A stretch of 64,000 nucleotides of DNA from an uncultured Roseburia sp. (GTDB taxonomy: Bacteria; Bacillota; Clostridia; Lachnospirales; Lachnospiraceae). The notes beneath the pieces are model-generated. The model did not search any database and was not told the DNA's origin. It was given only the letters and a program-made list of their open reading frames with translations. Of this stretch, positions 18,815-28,238 are shown in pieces. The stretch is from NCBI GenBank assembly GCA_947174805.1, contig CAMWKH010000002.1:62001-126000 (forward strand), read 5' to 3'. The position numbers and the translations under genes are program-made. Each line of letters begins with the position of its first letter. The stretch's first letter is position 1.

Positions 18815-20060
18815 ACTCTTCCTCCAATACCTGTAAAATTTTTCGTAAACTTTCCGGGGATAGCTTATCCCGCAGGGAAAACAGCATATGCCGGATAACC
18901 TTGCCGGAAGAATCCTCCACCGCTTCTCTCAGATATTCCTGTTTCTCTTTATCCTCTGTAAATCTGGAAACTCTAAGCCGCCAGCTGATATCCTTCGCCG
19001 CATGGGAGCCGATTTTTTCTATGGCGGGAATTAAATCCCTGCAGAAATACCAGTTGACATACTCCATAATCCCCTCCTCCAAAAGGGCAAAAGCCTTTTG
19101 CTGTTTAGCCTTCATCTCCTTTGAGTACGGGTCAATGGAAAAATCGTCTATGTCAAAAAGCCTTACATGGGGCAGCTCAGCCACTCCAGGGTCTATATCC
19201 CTGGGCACTGCCAAATCCACGAAACACATATGCTTTTTCTCACAGGCTTCTTTTATCTTCTCCTTTGTAATGGTGACATTAGGGCTGGCCGTGGCGGAAA
19301 AAACAAAATCGCACATAGGAAGATAGCCATAGCGTTCCCCATAATTAATTCTTTTACACCCTGGGGGAATTTCCACCACACCGCTTTTATACTCCCTCAC
19401 CGTCACTGTCACCTTTGCCCCGGCCTCCTTTAGCTTCAGGGCCGTAAGCTTGCCCATCATGCCGTTGCCGATGACCAGACAAATCTTTCCTGAAATCTCA
19501 TATCCCAGGGAGAAAAGCTTCTCAATGGCAAGGCCGGGGGCCGAATAGTTCCCCTTTTCCAGAGGAACCTTAGCCTTTACCTTTTTTCCGGCGGTAACTG
19601 CCTGGCGGAATAAAACTTCCAGCACAGGGCCTGCTGCGTAAACTTCCCTGGCCAGTGCCAGGGCATCCCCCACCTGGGTTAAAATCTGGTCCTCCCCTAC
19701 AATTTTAGATTCCAGCCCCGCAGCAAGGAAAAACAAATGGCGCAGGGCATCTTCCCCTGTTCTCTCCACAAAAAATTTTCCATAGGAATCCCTGTCCCCA
19801 GGGCCTATACGACACAAAAGCGAACACAAATCCACCGGTTCGCTTTCTTTCGTAGTACTAATATAAATTTCTGTCCGGTTACAGGTAGAGAGGATTACGC
19901 ACCCCTCCACCCCCGGTTCCCTGCAAATCATTTCCATAGCCTTAAGGGAAGATTTTCTGGTAAATGCAAACTTTTCCCGTATCTGCACATTGGCCAGGGT
20001 ATGGTCAATCCCAGTCATCTGTATACCCAGGTTTTCATTTTTCTGCGACTCTCTATCCAT
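18804..20060 (-). CDS. hemA: Glutamyl-tRNA reductase
   Basis: CVILSTCNRTEIYIST, VERTGEDALRHLFFLAAGLESKIVGEDQILTQVGDA. Confidence 0.93.
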   Translation of the reverse strand: MDRESQKNENLGIQMTGIDHTLANVQIREKFAFTRKSSLKAMEMICREPGVEGCVILSTCNRTEIYISTTKESEPVDLCSLLCRIGPGDRDSYGKFFVERTGEDALRHLFFLAAGLESKIVGEDQILTQVGDALALAREVYAAGPVLEVLFRQAVTAGKKVKAKVPLEKGNYSAPGLAIEKLFSLGYEISGKICLVIGNGMMGKLTALKLKEAGAKVTVTVREYKSGVVEIPPGCKRINYGERYGYLPMCDFVFSATASPNVTITKEKIKEACEKKHMCFVDLAVPRDIDPGVAELPHVRLFDIDDFSIDPYSKEMKAKQQKAFALLEEGIMEYVNWYFCRDLIPAIEKIGSHAAKDISWRLRVSRFTEDKEKQEYLREAVEDSSGKVIRHMLFSLRDKLSPESLRKILQVLEEEYGQ

Positions 20061-20113
20061 TTAACAATTCACCAAACTTTTAAAATAAAATTAAACTTTT
20101 TCTCAAAACAGGA

Positions 20114-23100
20114 TTAAACTTTTGACAAAAATCTCTCCTCAAACTGTGAGGCTGACAAAGGTTTGCTGATGTAATATCCCTGGAGAAACTCTACGTTTCG
20201 CTCCCGCATACTCTCACAGACTTCCTCGTCCTCAATCCCCTCTGCACAGACTTTTATTCCCAGAGAGTGGCACAAGTCAATGATGTGGAGAAGGATATTT
20301 CTGTCCTTCACGCTGTTTTTAATGGAAGATACATAGTGATGCTCCAGTTTAATCCAGTCCGTAGGCACATTCTTTAACACCTCAAATGAGGAATACCCCG
20401 TGCCGAAATCGTCCAGCGCAAAGGCAATGCCGTTGCTGCGCAGGAAATTCACAAACTCAATGGCGCCGTCATAATTGCTGATTTTACAGCTCTCCGTAAG
20501 TTCCACAATAATGCTTCCCGGAGAAAGTTCCAGGCGCTTTAACTCATTGACAATGAAAGCCGCCAAATCCGGCTGCTGCATCTGAACATAGGACACGTTT
20601 ACATTGACGCTCATATCCGGCTTGATTTTCTGCCATTTCTTTACCTGCATCAAGGCGGTGGTAATGACCCAGCGCCCAGCCTCCATAATCTGCCCTGTCT
20701 CCTCCAAAATAGGGATAAACTGCTCCGGTCCATACCCCTCATAGTTGGGATGGTGCCACCGCAAAAGAGTCTCGCATCCGAAAAGCTCTTTGTCCTCCCC
20801 CCGAAGCAGGGGCTGAAAATACAGATAAAAACCGTACATTCCGTCCCTGACGCACCTTCTTAATTCCTCCCTCATGCGGAATCTGGACTCCGTGGCCTTC
20901 ATCTGGCTGCCGGAGGCAAACTCTAAAACTCCTCTTCCCGTCTCCTTTGCCATTTTTACCGCATGTTCCAGGGAATTTTTGATGCTGTCCGGTGTCATGC
21001 CATTTTCCAGCATAATGGCTCCGCCGGAAAGGGTGAGATAAATCCTCTCCCCCGTGTCCACCTCAAAACCTTCCAGACTCTTTTCCAACTGGTCAAAGAG
21101 CCTGTAGATCTCCATTTTGCTGGTATGGGGGTAAATCAGTGCAAACATATCTCCCCCGTAACGATACTGGCTGCTTCTCACCGGGGCGATGTGCTCTAAC
21201 TTCTCCGCCACAGTTTTTAAAACCTCGTCCCCCACCGCATAGGAGTACATCGTGTTGATTTTCCGGAAATGGTTTAAGCCCACCAGCATAATACCGGTGG
21301 TGGTATTATGGCTGTTACACAATTTCTGTACCCTGTCCGTAAACTCATATTTATCATAAAGTCCTGTCTCCGCATCCACATGTGCCGTCTCCGTCTGCGG
21401 CGTAATAATTCCCACAAGAATTTTGTCTTTGCCGTTTTCATCCCGGCAAAGATAAGCGCTCTCCTCCACCTCCACATACTCTCCCCAGCGGTTTTCCACC
21501 CGGTAAGCACACTGGAAATGCCTCTGTACGCCCCCGTAAACCAATGCCAGGGCTTTCTGATACTCCTCCCTGTCCTTGGGGTGAATCAATGCTGCCCATT
21601 TCCGCATGCCCTGGTAGGTGTACTCTCCATCCAGCTCAAATTCGTCCACCGCTATGGTAGACCATCTGGTCATATGATTCACTTCATTTTCAATAAAGAG
21701 GAAAGAATCGGAAATCTCACACCAGGCACGGAAGAGAAGGCTCTCATAGCTCAGGGCATCCATTTTGTGAATCCAGTCCCAGTCCTCCCCGCTGCGGGTG
21801 GCAATCCATTCCAGATGCATCTGCTCCTTGGCATGGTACATCTTCTTATCCGCCCTGTCAAAAGCGTCAAAGAGATTTGCGTCCATAACAGGGTCATACT
21901 CCACCGTCCCCACTGCAAATTCCAGGGGATACTGGCTGTCCGAGCCGGATTCTGTGTTGAACTTTTTAAGTTCATCAAAAATGCCGTCCATCTCCTCCTG
22001 GGTTTTGGACAAATTCAGCACTGCAAATTCATCTCCCCCAATGCGGTAAATCCTGGCATCACTGGGCATACATTTTTTCAGCATGTCCCCGCAGCCCTTA
22101 ATCAGTGCATCCCCCGCCACATGGCCGCAGCTGTCATTCATCTTCTTTAAATTATTGATATCCACCATGCTGCAGAACACTCCGTTTAACTCGTGATGGC
22201 GGTAGAGATGGGTCAAATCCCTCTCGTAAGCATTCCTGTTCATCAGCCCGGAAAAATGGTCCACATACACAGATTTCGCCAAAATCTGCGTAAAGTAGTC
22301 CTCAATATCATAGAGGATCTGGTCCTCCGTCTCTGTTTTTTCAAAGGTCCAGGGACGCACCTGAGCCTGAATCTGTATCTCCTCCCCCAAAACAGACAAG
22401 GGGGACGCAAAGAGCTGTTCCAAAAATGCAGCGCTCTTATCCGCCGCCTGCCTGCTCCCTGCAAAAAACACAAGCTCGTTGTCGTCCAGTGCATAGGTAT
22501 TGTGCCGGAAAGTACTGTAAATCTTATTGCTGATGGTGCGGAGGCAGGCCTTTCCCGTCTGGCTGCCATAGCCCTCCCGTATCATATCCATATTGGAGAC
22601 GGTAAAAAGAATCACATGAAACTTTTCTCTGGTGTAGATATTTTCATGAATCATTTTTAAGAATGCCGCCTCATTAAAGGTTCCTGTGTCAACGTCAAAC
22701 AAGTCCTCGGGATTCTCCCGAATCAAAAAAATACTAAGTGCAATCATCGCCACCCACATGCCGGATATCAGCAGGGTGGGATTGATGATCTGTATCACGA
22801 TACCCGCAAAAATAAGCCCTAAGGCGACAAAAAAAAGTTCTTTTTTCTCCCTGTCAATCTTATCCCTGTAACTCACACATAAAACCCCGGCCAGGCATAC
22901 ATAATAAAATCCGCAGATATAGCATGTCCACACCGGAATCCCGGCGGCATAACTTCCCGACTCCGTGTCCACATAGGTGATGGGTGCAAATACAATGACA
23001 AGGAGGGCTATCGCCAGAGGCACATTGCAAAAATATTTTACCAGCCCATTCTTCCGGCCTCCGAGATCCAAAAGCACAACCACGTAAGAAAGCAAAAGCC

Positions 23101-23341
23101 ACAGACCTGCGGTCATGGAACCGATAAACATAATATGAGCCCCCCGGTTTATGAAATCGGGCAGCACATCCCGGTGATTCACTGTATACACCGTCACCAT
23201 ATCAAATACCAGATTTACTGCTGCCAAGGCAAGAAACAGCCGGAATATCCTCACATTCCTTGTATTTAAAGCCCTGTTTCTGTAGCAGGATACTAAAAGT
23301 AACAGAATCACACATAAACAAGCTATCTGCATCTTCACCAT
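20114..23341 (-). CDS. Membrane c-di-GMP signalling protein: 7TM-like N-terminus, three GGDEF modules (one canonical), PAS, EAL
   Basis: Canonical YRIGGDEFAVL at 22025-22039; degenerate GGDMF at 21143-21157; further degenerate module with DDNEL; EAL-type features (ETLLRWHHP, LDDFGTGYSS, CAEGIED). Confidence 0.9.
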   Translation of the reverse strand: MVKMQIACLCVILLLLVSCYRNRALNTRNVRIFRLFLALAAVNLVFDMVTVYTVNHRDVLPDFINRGAHIMFIGSMTAGLWLLLSYVVVLLDLGGRKNGLVKYFCNVPLAIALLVIVFAPITYVDTESGSYAAGIPVWTCYICGFYYVCLAGVLCVSYRDKIDREKKELFFVALGLIFAGIVIQIINPTLLISGMWVAMIALSIFLIRENPEDLFDVDTGTFNEAAFLKMIHENIYTREKFHVILFTVSNMDMIREGYGSQTGKACLRTISNKIYSTFRHNTYALDDNELVFFAGSRQAADKSAAFLEQLFASPLSVLGEEIQIQAQVRPWTFEKTETEDQILYDIEDYFTQILAKSVYVDHFSGLMNRNAYERDLTHLYRHHELNGVFCSMVDINNLKKMNDSCGHVAGDALIKGCGDMLKKCMPSDARIYRIGGDEFAVLNLSKTQEEMDGIFDELKKFNTESGSDSQYPLEFAVGTVEYDPVMDANLFDAFDRADKKMYHAKEQMHLEWIATRSGEDWDWIHKMDALSYESLLFRAWCEISDSFLFIENEVNHMTRWSTIAVDEFELDGEYTYQGMRKWAALIHPKDREEYQKALALVYGGVQRHFQCAYRVENRWGEYVEVEESAYLCRDENGKDKILVGIITPQTETAHVDAETGLYDKYEFTDRVQKLCNSHNTTTGIMLVGLNHFRKINTMYSYAVGDEVLKTVAEKLEHIAPVRSSQYRYGGDMFALIYPHTSKMEIYRLFDQLEKSLEGFEVDTGERIYLTLSGGAIMLENGMTPDSIKNSLEHAVKMAKETGRGVLEFASGSQMKATESRFRMREELRRCVRDGMYGFYLYFQPLLRGEDKELFGCETLLRWHHPNYEGYGPEQFIPILEETGQIMEAGRWVITTALMQVKKWQKIKPDMSVNVNVSYVQMQQPDLAAFIVNELKRLELSPGSIIVELTESCKISNYDGAIEFVNFLRSNGIAFALDDFGTGYSSFEVLKNVPTDWIKLEHHYVSSIKNSVKDRNILLHIIDLCHSLGIKVCAEGIEDEEVCESMRERNVEFLQGYYISKPLSASQFEERFLSKV

Positions 23342-23487
23342 ATACACTATCTTTCCTCCAAAATCTCCTATAGTAAAAATTGTATGAGCCGCACCAGAGG
23401 CGCGGCTCAAAATTCCCCTTATATTTAATATTACCTGATTTTGAAAAAATTGGCAACCGTATATCTCACCAAATTTCAGGGCTTTTC

Positions 23488-25398
23488 TTAGGCTGTAATA
23501 CTGTTCCCGGTATAGAGCTGGTAATATTTTCCTTTTTCCTCCAAAAGTTCCTCATGGGTTCCTTTCTCAATAATCCTCCCCTGTTCCAACACCACAATAC
23601 AGTCGCTGTTTTTTACCGTGGAAAGCCTGTGGGCAATCACAAAGGTAGTCCTGCCCTTCATGAGTTTATCCATACCGTCCTGCACAATTTTTTCTGTTCT
23701 TGTATCGATGGAAGATGTGGCCTCATCTAAAATCAGCACAGGAGGGTCTGCCACCGCCGCCCTGGCAATGGCCAAAAGCTGTCTCTGCCCTTGGCTTAAA
23801 TTGGCGCCGTCCCCGTGGAGAACTGTCTCATACCCCTGGGGCAGCTGCCGGATAAATCTGTCTGCATTGGCCAGTTTTGCCGCCGCCATTACCTCTTCGT
23901 CTGTGGCATCCAATCTTCCGTAGCGAATATTTTCCATCACTGTATTGGTAAAAAGATGGGTATCCTGCAAAACCATCCCCAGAGAACGGCGCAGATCATC
24001 TTTTTTAATCTTGTTGATATTAATGCCGTCGTAACGGATTTTCCCGTCCTGGATATCGTAAAAACGGTTAATCAGATTGGTAATGGTGGTTTTCCCCGCC
24101 CCGGTGGAGCCAACAAAGGCAATTTTCTGTCCCGGTTTTGCATAGAGCCTGATATCGTGGAGCACGATTTTTTCATCGGTATATCCAAAATCCACACCGT
24201 TAAACACCACATCTCCCTGAAGCCTGATGTAATCCGTAGTCTTGGTGTCCTTGTGGTAATGCTTCCACGCCCAAAGGCCGGTGCGCTCTTTCGATTCCGA
24301 AAGTTTACCGTTTTCCTCCCTGGCATTCACAAGGGTCACATATCCCTCGTCCCTCTCCGGCTCCTCCGTAATCAAACGGTAAACCCGGTCAGCTCCCGCT
24401 AAAGCCATGATAATACTGTTAAACTGCTGGCTCACCTGGTTGATCGGCATATTGAAACTTCTGTTAAAGGCCAGAAAACTTGCAAGTCCCCCGATGGTAA
24501 GCCCTGTCAGGCCGTTTAAAGCCAGGATGCCTCCCACGATGGCGCAGATGACATAGCTGATATTTCCAATCTGGGCGTTTACCGGCATTAATATATTGGC
24601 AAACTTGTTGGCCTGGTAGGCGCTGTCAAAGAGCTCGTCGTTTAATTCCTTAAACTTTTTCTTGCTCTCCTCCTCGTGGCAGAACACTTTTACCACCTTC
24701 TGACCTTCCATCATCTCCTCGATATAACCGTTCACAATCCCGATATCCTTCTGCTGCTTCATAAAGTAACTGCCGCTTCTCATGGCAAGGGACTTTGTGA
24801 CAAAGAGCATCAGCGCCACCATAACAAGAGTAATCACCGTAAGGGGCACGTTTAAGGCAAACATGCTGATTAATACACTTACGATGGTTATGGTGCTGGA
24901 TAAAATCTGGGGAAGGCTCTGGCTAATCATCTGACGCAAAGTATCGATATCGTTGGTGTAGGCAGACATAATCGTTCCGTGGGGATGGGTATCAAAATAC
25001 TTAATAGGGAGTTTCTCCATGTGATGGAACATGTCATCCCGAAGCCGTCTTAACGTTCCCTGGCTGATATACATCATAACCATACTCTGGACCAGTGTCG
25101 CCCCCACTCCGATAAGGTAGAATCCCGCAACCCTCAATATGGCATAAAACAAGCTGGAAAAGTCTGGATTTTTGCTGCCTATTAAGGGCAGAATATAGGA
25201 GTCAATCAGCGTCTTTGTAAAAAGCGTCCCCTGTACATTTGCCAACACACTGGCAAAAATACACACTACCACCACAATACAGGCAAAGAGATACTGTTTT
25301 GCCACATAAGACAAAAGCCACTTAAATATTTTACCAGGATTTTCCAGTTTGGGCCCCGGCCTGCCCATAGCTCCTTTTTTCATTCCCGGTCCCGGCAT
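23488..25398 (-). CDS. ABC exporter half-transporter (TMD-NBD), consensus Walker B Glu
   Basis: VGSTGAGKTTITNLI, NLSQGQRQLLAIARAA, LILDEATSSIDTRTE. Confidence 0.92.
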   Translation of the reverse strand: MPGPGMKKGAMGRPGPKLENPGKIFKWLLSYVAKQYLFACIVVVVCIFASVLANVQGTLFTKTLIDSYILPLIGSKNPDFSSLFYAILRVAGFYLIGVGATLVQSMVMMYISQGTLRRLRDDMFHHMEKLPIKYFDTHPHGTIMSAYTNDIDTLRQMISQSLPQILSSTITIVSVLISMFALNVPLTVITLVMVALMLFVTKSLAMRSGSYFMKQQKDIGIVNGYIEEMMEGQKVVKVFCHEEESKKKFKELNDELFDSAYQANKFANILMPVNAQIGNISYVICAIVGGILALNGLTGLTIGGLASFLAFNRSFNMPINQVSQQFNSIIMALAGADRVYRLITEEPERDEGYVTLVNAREENGKLSESKERTGLWAWKHYHKDTKTTDYIRLQGDVVFNGVDFGYTDEKIVLHDIRLYAKPGQKIAFVGSTGAGKTTITNLINRFYDIQDGKIRYDGININKIKKDDLRRSLGMVLQDTHLFTNTVMENIRYGRLDATDEEVMAAAKLANADRFIRQLPQGYETVLHGDGANLSQGQRQLLAIARAAVADPPVLILDEATSSIDTRTEKIVQDGMDKLMKGRTTFVIAHRLSTVKNSDCIVVLEQGRIIEKGTHEELLEEKGKYYQLYTGNSITA

Positions 25399-25399
25399 G

Positions 25400-27163
25400 T
25401 TACACTCCCCCTTTCTCGTCAAAGTCACCGCTGCCGCCCATCTGGGACTCAAATACCTCCCGGTAAATATCATCCCCGGTAAGAAGTTCCTCATGGGTGC
25501 CAAAGCCGTGAATCATTCCGTTGTCCATCACTATAATTCTGTCCGCATTCTGGACACTGGAAATCCTCTGGGCGATAATCAGTTTTGTAGTGCCCGGAAT
25601 CTCCTGTGCAAAAGCTTTTCGGATTTTTGCGTCTGTGGCAGTGTCCACTGCACTGGTGCTGTCGTCTAAAATCAGCACTTTGGGCTTTTTCAACAGGGCC
25701 CTTGCAATACAGAGCCGCTGCTTCTGCCCACCGGAGACATTTGAGCCCCCCTGCTCAATGTAAGTGTGATATTTCTCCGGCATCTTCTCTATAAACTCGT
25801 CGGCACAGGCCAGACGGCAGACCCGGATACACTCCTCCTCGCTGGCATTTTCATCCCCCCAGCGGAGATTTTCCAGTATGGTGCCGGAAAACAGCACATT
25901 TTTCTGAAGCACCACCGCAACTTCATTTCTAAGGGTCTCCAAATCGTAAGTCCGAACGTCTTTGCCCCCCACTTTTACGGTTCCCTCCGTGGTATCGTAA
26001 AGACGGCTGATCAGGTTCACAAGGCTTGTCTTGGAGCTTCCTGTTCCCCCAATAATGCCGATGGTCTCCCCGGAATCAATATGGATATTGATATGTTTCA
26101 GCACCGGGTCTCCCTCATTTTTATGGTAGTCAAAACTCACATTCTCAAAATCAATACTGCCGGACTCCACTTTATCATCCGGGCTTTTTGGATTGACCAA
26201 ATCCGGCTCCTCCTCAAGGACTTCTGTGATACGCTGGGCGCTTGCCATACTGAGAGTAATCATGACAAACACCATGGAGAGCATCATCAGGCTCATCAGA
26301 ATATTCATGCAGTAGGTCAAAAGGCTCATCAGCTCCCCTGTGGTAAGGCTCTCCGCCACAATCATATGGGCGCCCAGCCAGCTAATGCCAAGAATACAGC
26401 CATACACCGTAAACTGCATCAAGGGCATGGTGAGGATAACCACAGACTCCGCCTTAATAAACATTTTGTAGAGGTTATGGTTTGCCCCGTGGAAACGCTT
26501 AATCTCATAGTCTTCTCTCACAAAAGCCTTTGCCACCCGGATTCCCGTAATATTCTCCTGGACGCTGGCATTTAAATCGTCATATTTCCGGAAAACCTGG
26601 TCAAAATACTTCATTCCCCTTTTACAGATAAGAAACAGCACCAGGGCCAAAAAAATCACTGCAGCGAGATATATGCTTGCTATTTTTGCATTGATAAAAA
26701 AAGCCATGGCAAGGGCGCAAATCATGCTGGAAGGTGCCCTTGTGCACATCCGCAGAATCATCTGGTAGGCGTTTTGAAGATTTGTCACATCTGTTGTCAT
26801 TCTTGTGACAAGCCCTGCCGTGCTGTACTTGTCAATGTTGGAAAAGGAAAATCTCTGGATATTCCCGTACATGGCTTCCCTTAAATTTCTGGCAAATCCG
26901 GCGGAAGCCCTGGCTCCGTATTTCCCGCCCATAATCCCTGCAAACAGTCCTATGGCAGCCACAACCACCATAATTCCACCCACTTTATAAATATGGGAAA
27001 TATCACCTGCCTGCACCCCCTGATCCACTATTGACGCCATCAAAAGGGGAATCAATGTCTCCATGAAAACCTCCAAAAGCATATAAACCGGGGTCTTAAT
27101 GGAATCGCTTTTAAATTCTTTAATCTGTGCTCCAAGTGTCTTTAGCATCCTTATCATCTCCAT
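25400..27163 (-). CDS. ABC exporter half-transporter (TMD-NBD), degenerate catalytic site
   Basis: GGTGSSKTSLVNLI, NVSGGQKQRLCIARAL, LILDDSTSAVDTATD. Confidence 0.92.
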   Translation of the reverse strand: MEMIRMLKTLGAQIKEFKSDSIKTPVYMLLEVFMETLIPLLMASIVDQGVQAGDISHIYKVGGIMVVVAAIGLFAGIMGGKYGARASAGFARNLREAMYGNIQRFSFSNIDKYSTAGLVTRMTTDVTNLQNAYQMILRMCTRAPSSMICALAMAFFINAKIASIYLAAVIFLALVLFLICKRGMKYFDQVFRKYDDLNASVQENITGIRVAKAFVREDYEIKRFHGANHNLYKMFIKAESVVILTMPLMQFTVYGCILGISWLGAHMIVAESLTTGELMSLLTYCMNILMSLMMLSMVFVMITLSMASAQRITEVLEEEPDLVNPKSPDDKVESGSIDFENVSFDYHKNEGDPVLKHINIHIDSGETIGIIGGTGSSKTSLVNLISRLYDTTEGTVKVGGKDVRTYDLETLRNEVAVVLQKNVLFSGTILENLRWGDENASEEECIRVCRLACADEFIEKMPEKYHTYIEQGGSNVSGGQKQRLCIARALLKKPKVLILDDSTSAVDTATDAKIRKAFAQEIPGTTKLIIAQRISSVQNADRIIVMDNGMIHGFGTHEELLTGDDIYREVFESQMGGSGDFDEKGGV

Positions 27164-27170
27164 AAAAAAA

Positions 27171-27243
27171 TTAGCTGCCAGATGAAAACTGTCAATTTTT
27201 ACCTGGCAACTAACATTGTACTCGAATAAATTTTTTATATCAA
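27171..27243 (-). promoter_or_regulatory. Promoter and inverted-repeat operator of ABC exporter operon
   Basis: TTGATA (27238-27243)-17-TACAAT (27215-27220); inverted repeat TTAGTTGCCAG...CTGGCAGCTAA (27171-27213) immediately downstream of the -10. Confidence 0.6.
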
Positions 27244-27270
27244 GCAGAAATATTTTATTTAATAGATTTT

Positions 27271-28224
27271 TTAGATTTTTTTCATCTGTCCTGCCACAGA
27301 AGCAATGATTTCCGCTTTTCCTTCCAGTTTCACATTTCCAAAATCCGCAGGCAGAATCAGATGGTCTCCTTTTTTAATGGCTGTGCCGTTTAACGCTGCC
27401 TCCCCTTCCGTCACACTGATATTAAAGAAAGGATAACTCTGTTCAAATGTCATCTCCCCCTCCAAATCCAGCTTAAATACAGTATAGTACTGGCAGGAAA
27501 TCAGCTCATTCAGGGTATTTTTTGGAAGATTCTGCACATGTTTTACCATATCTTCCGGGGCTTTTGCAGGAGCAAGAATCACATCAATGCTCTTTTGCAC
27601 ATGAAGCTCCCTGGGCTTTCCGTTGCTCAACCTGCCGTAATCGTACACACGGTAGGTAACGTCGCTGTTCTGCTGTGTCTCAAGCAGCAGGCACCCCGTT
27701 GTAATGGCATGTACCGTCCCCGGGTCAATCTGGATAAAATCTCCCTTTTTCACAGGGACATACTGAAGGAAATCCTCCCATTTTCCCTGTTCTATCATCT
27801 CCCTTACTTCCCCCTGGCTCTTTGCCTTATGCCCCAAAACCAGCTTTGCATCTTTTGGACAGTCAAGGACATACCAGCACTCCATTTTTCCCAGAGAGCC
27901 GTTTTCATGGCTGCCTGCATAGGCATCGTTTGGGTGTACCTGGATGCTTAAATCCGCCTTGGCGTCAATAATTTTGATGAGAAGCGGGAACCTATCTCCC
28001 CCTATATTTCCGAAAAGCTCCGGCCTCTCCCGAAATAGCTGGGATAAAGTTTTTCCCGTAAATCCTTCCGCCGTAACCACTGCGTCCCCGTTTGGATGGG
28101 CGCAGATGCCCCAGCACTCCCCGGTGTCATCTCCGGGTATGTCGTAGCCGAACTCCGCGTGCAAACGGTCTCCGCCCCAGACCATCTCCTTAAAAACAGG
28201 AGTCAAAAATAATATTGGTTTCAT
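27271..28224 (-). CDS. manA: Mannose-6-phosphate isomerase (class I)
   Basis: IQVHPNDAYAGSHENGSLGKMECWYVLDCPKDAKLVLGHKA; FIQIDPGTVHAIT. Confidence 0.93.
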   Translation of the reverse strand: MKPILFLTPVFKEMVWGGDRLHAEFGYDIPGDDTGECWGICAHPNGDAVVTAEGFTGKTLSQLFRERPELFGNIGGDRFPLLIKIIDAKADLSIQVHPNDAYAGSHENGSLGKMECWYVLDCPKDAKLVLGHKAKSQGEVREMIEQGKWEDFLQYVPVKKGDFIQIDPGTVHAITTGCLLLETQQNSDVTYRVYDYGRLSNGKPRELHVQKSIDVILAPAKAPEDMVKHVQNLPKNTLNELISCQYYTVFKLDLEGEMTFEQSYPFFNISVTEGEAALNGTAIKKGDHLILPADFGNVKLEGKAEIIASVAGQMKKI

Positions 28225-28238
28225 GATAATCTCCTTCC

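Noticed and set aside
21308-22150. 280-aa plus-strand ORF antisense to the GGDEF/EAL gene
   Set aside because: No recognisable domain; explained by codon bias of the opposite coding strand.
23387-23410. TGAGCCGC...GCGGCTCA hairpin before the GGDEF/EAL gene, considered as a c-di-GMP riboswitch
   Set aside because: No riboswitch core recognisable; it is a simple hairpin in the short 5' leader after TTGCCA-17-TAATAT. A covariance-model scan would settle it.
25766-26575. 269-aa plus-strand ORF antisense to the ABC exporter gene
   Set aside because: His/Asn/Gln-rich shadow ORF with no domain signature; opposite strand encodes conserved NBD motifs.
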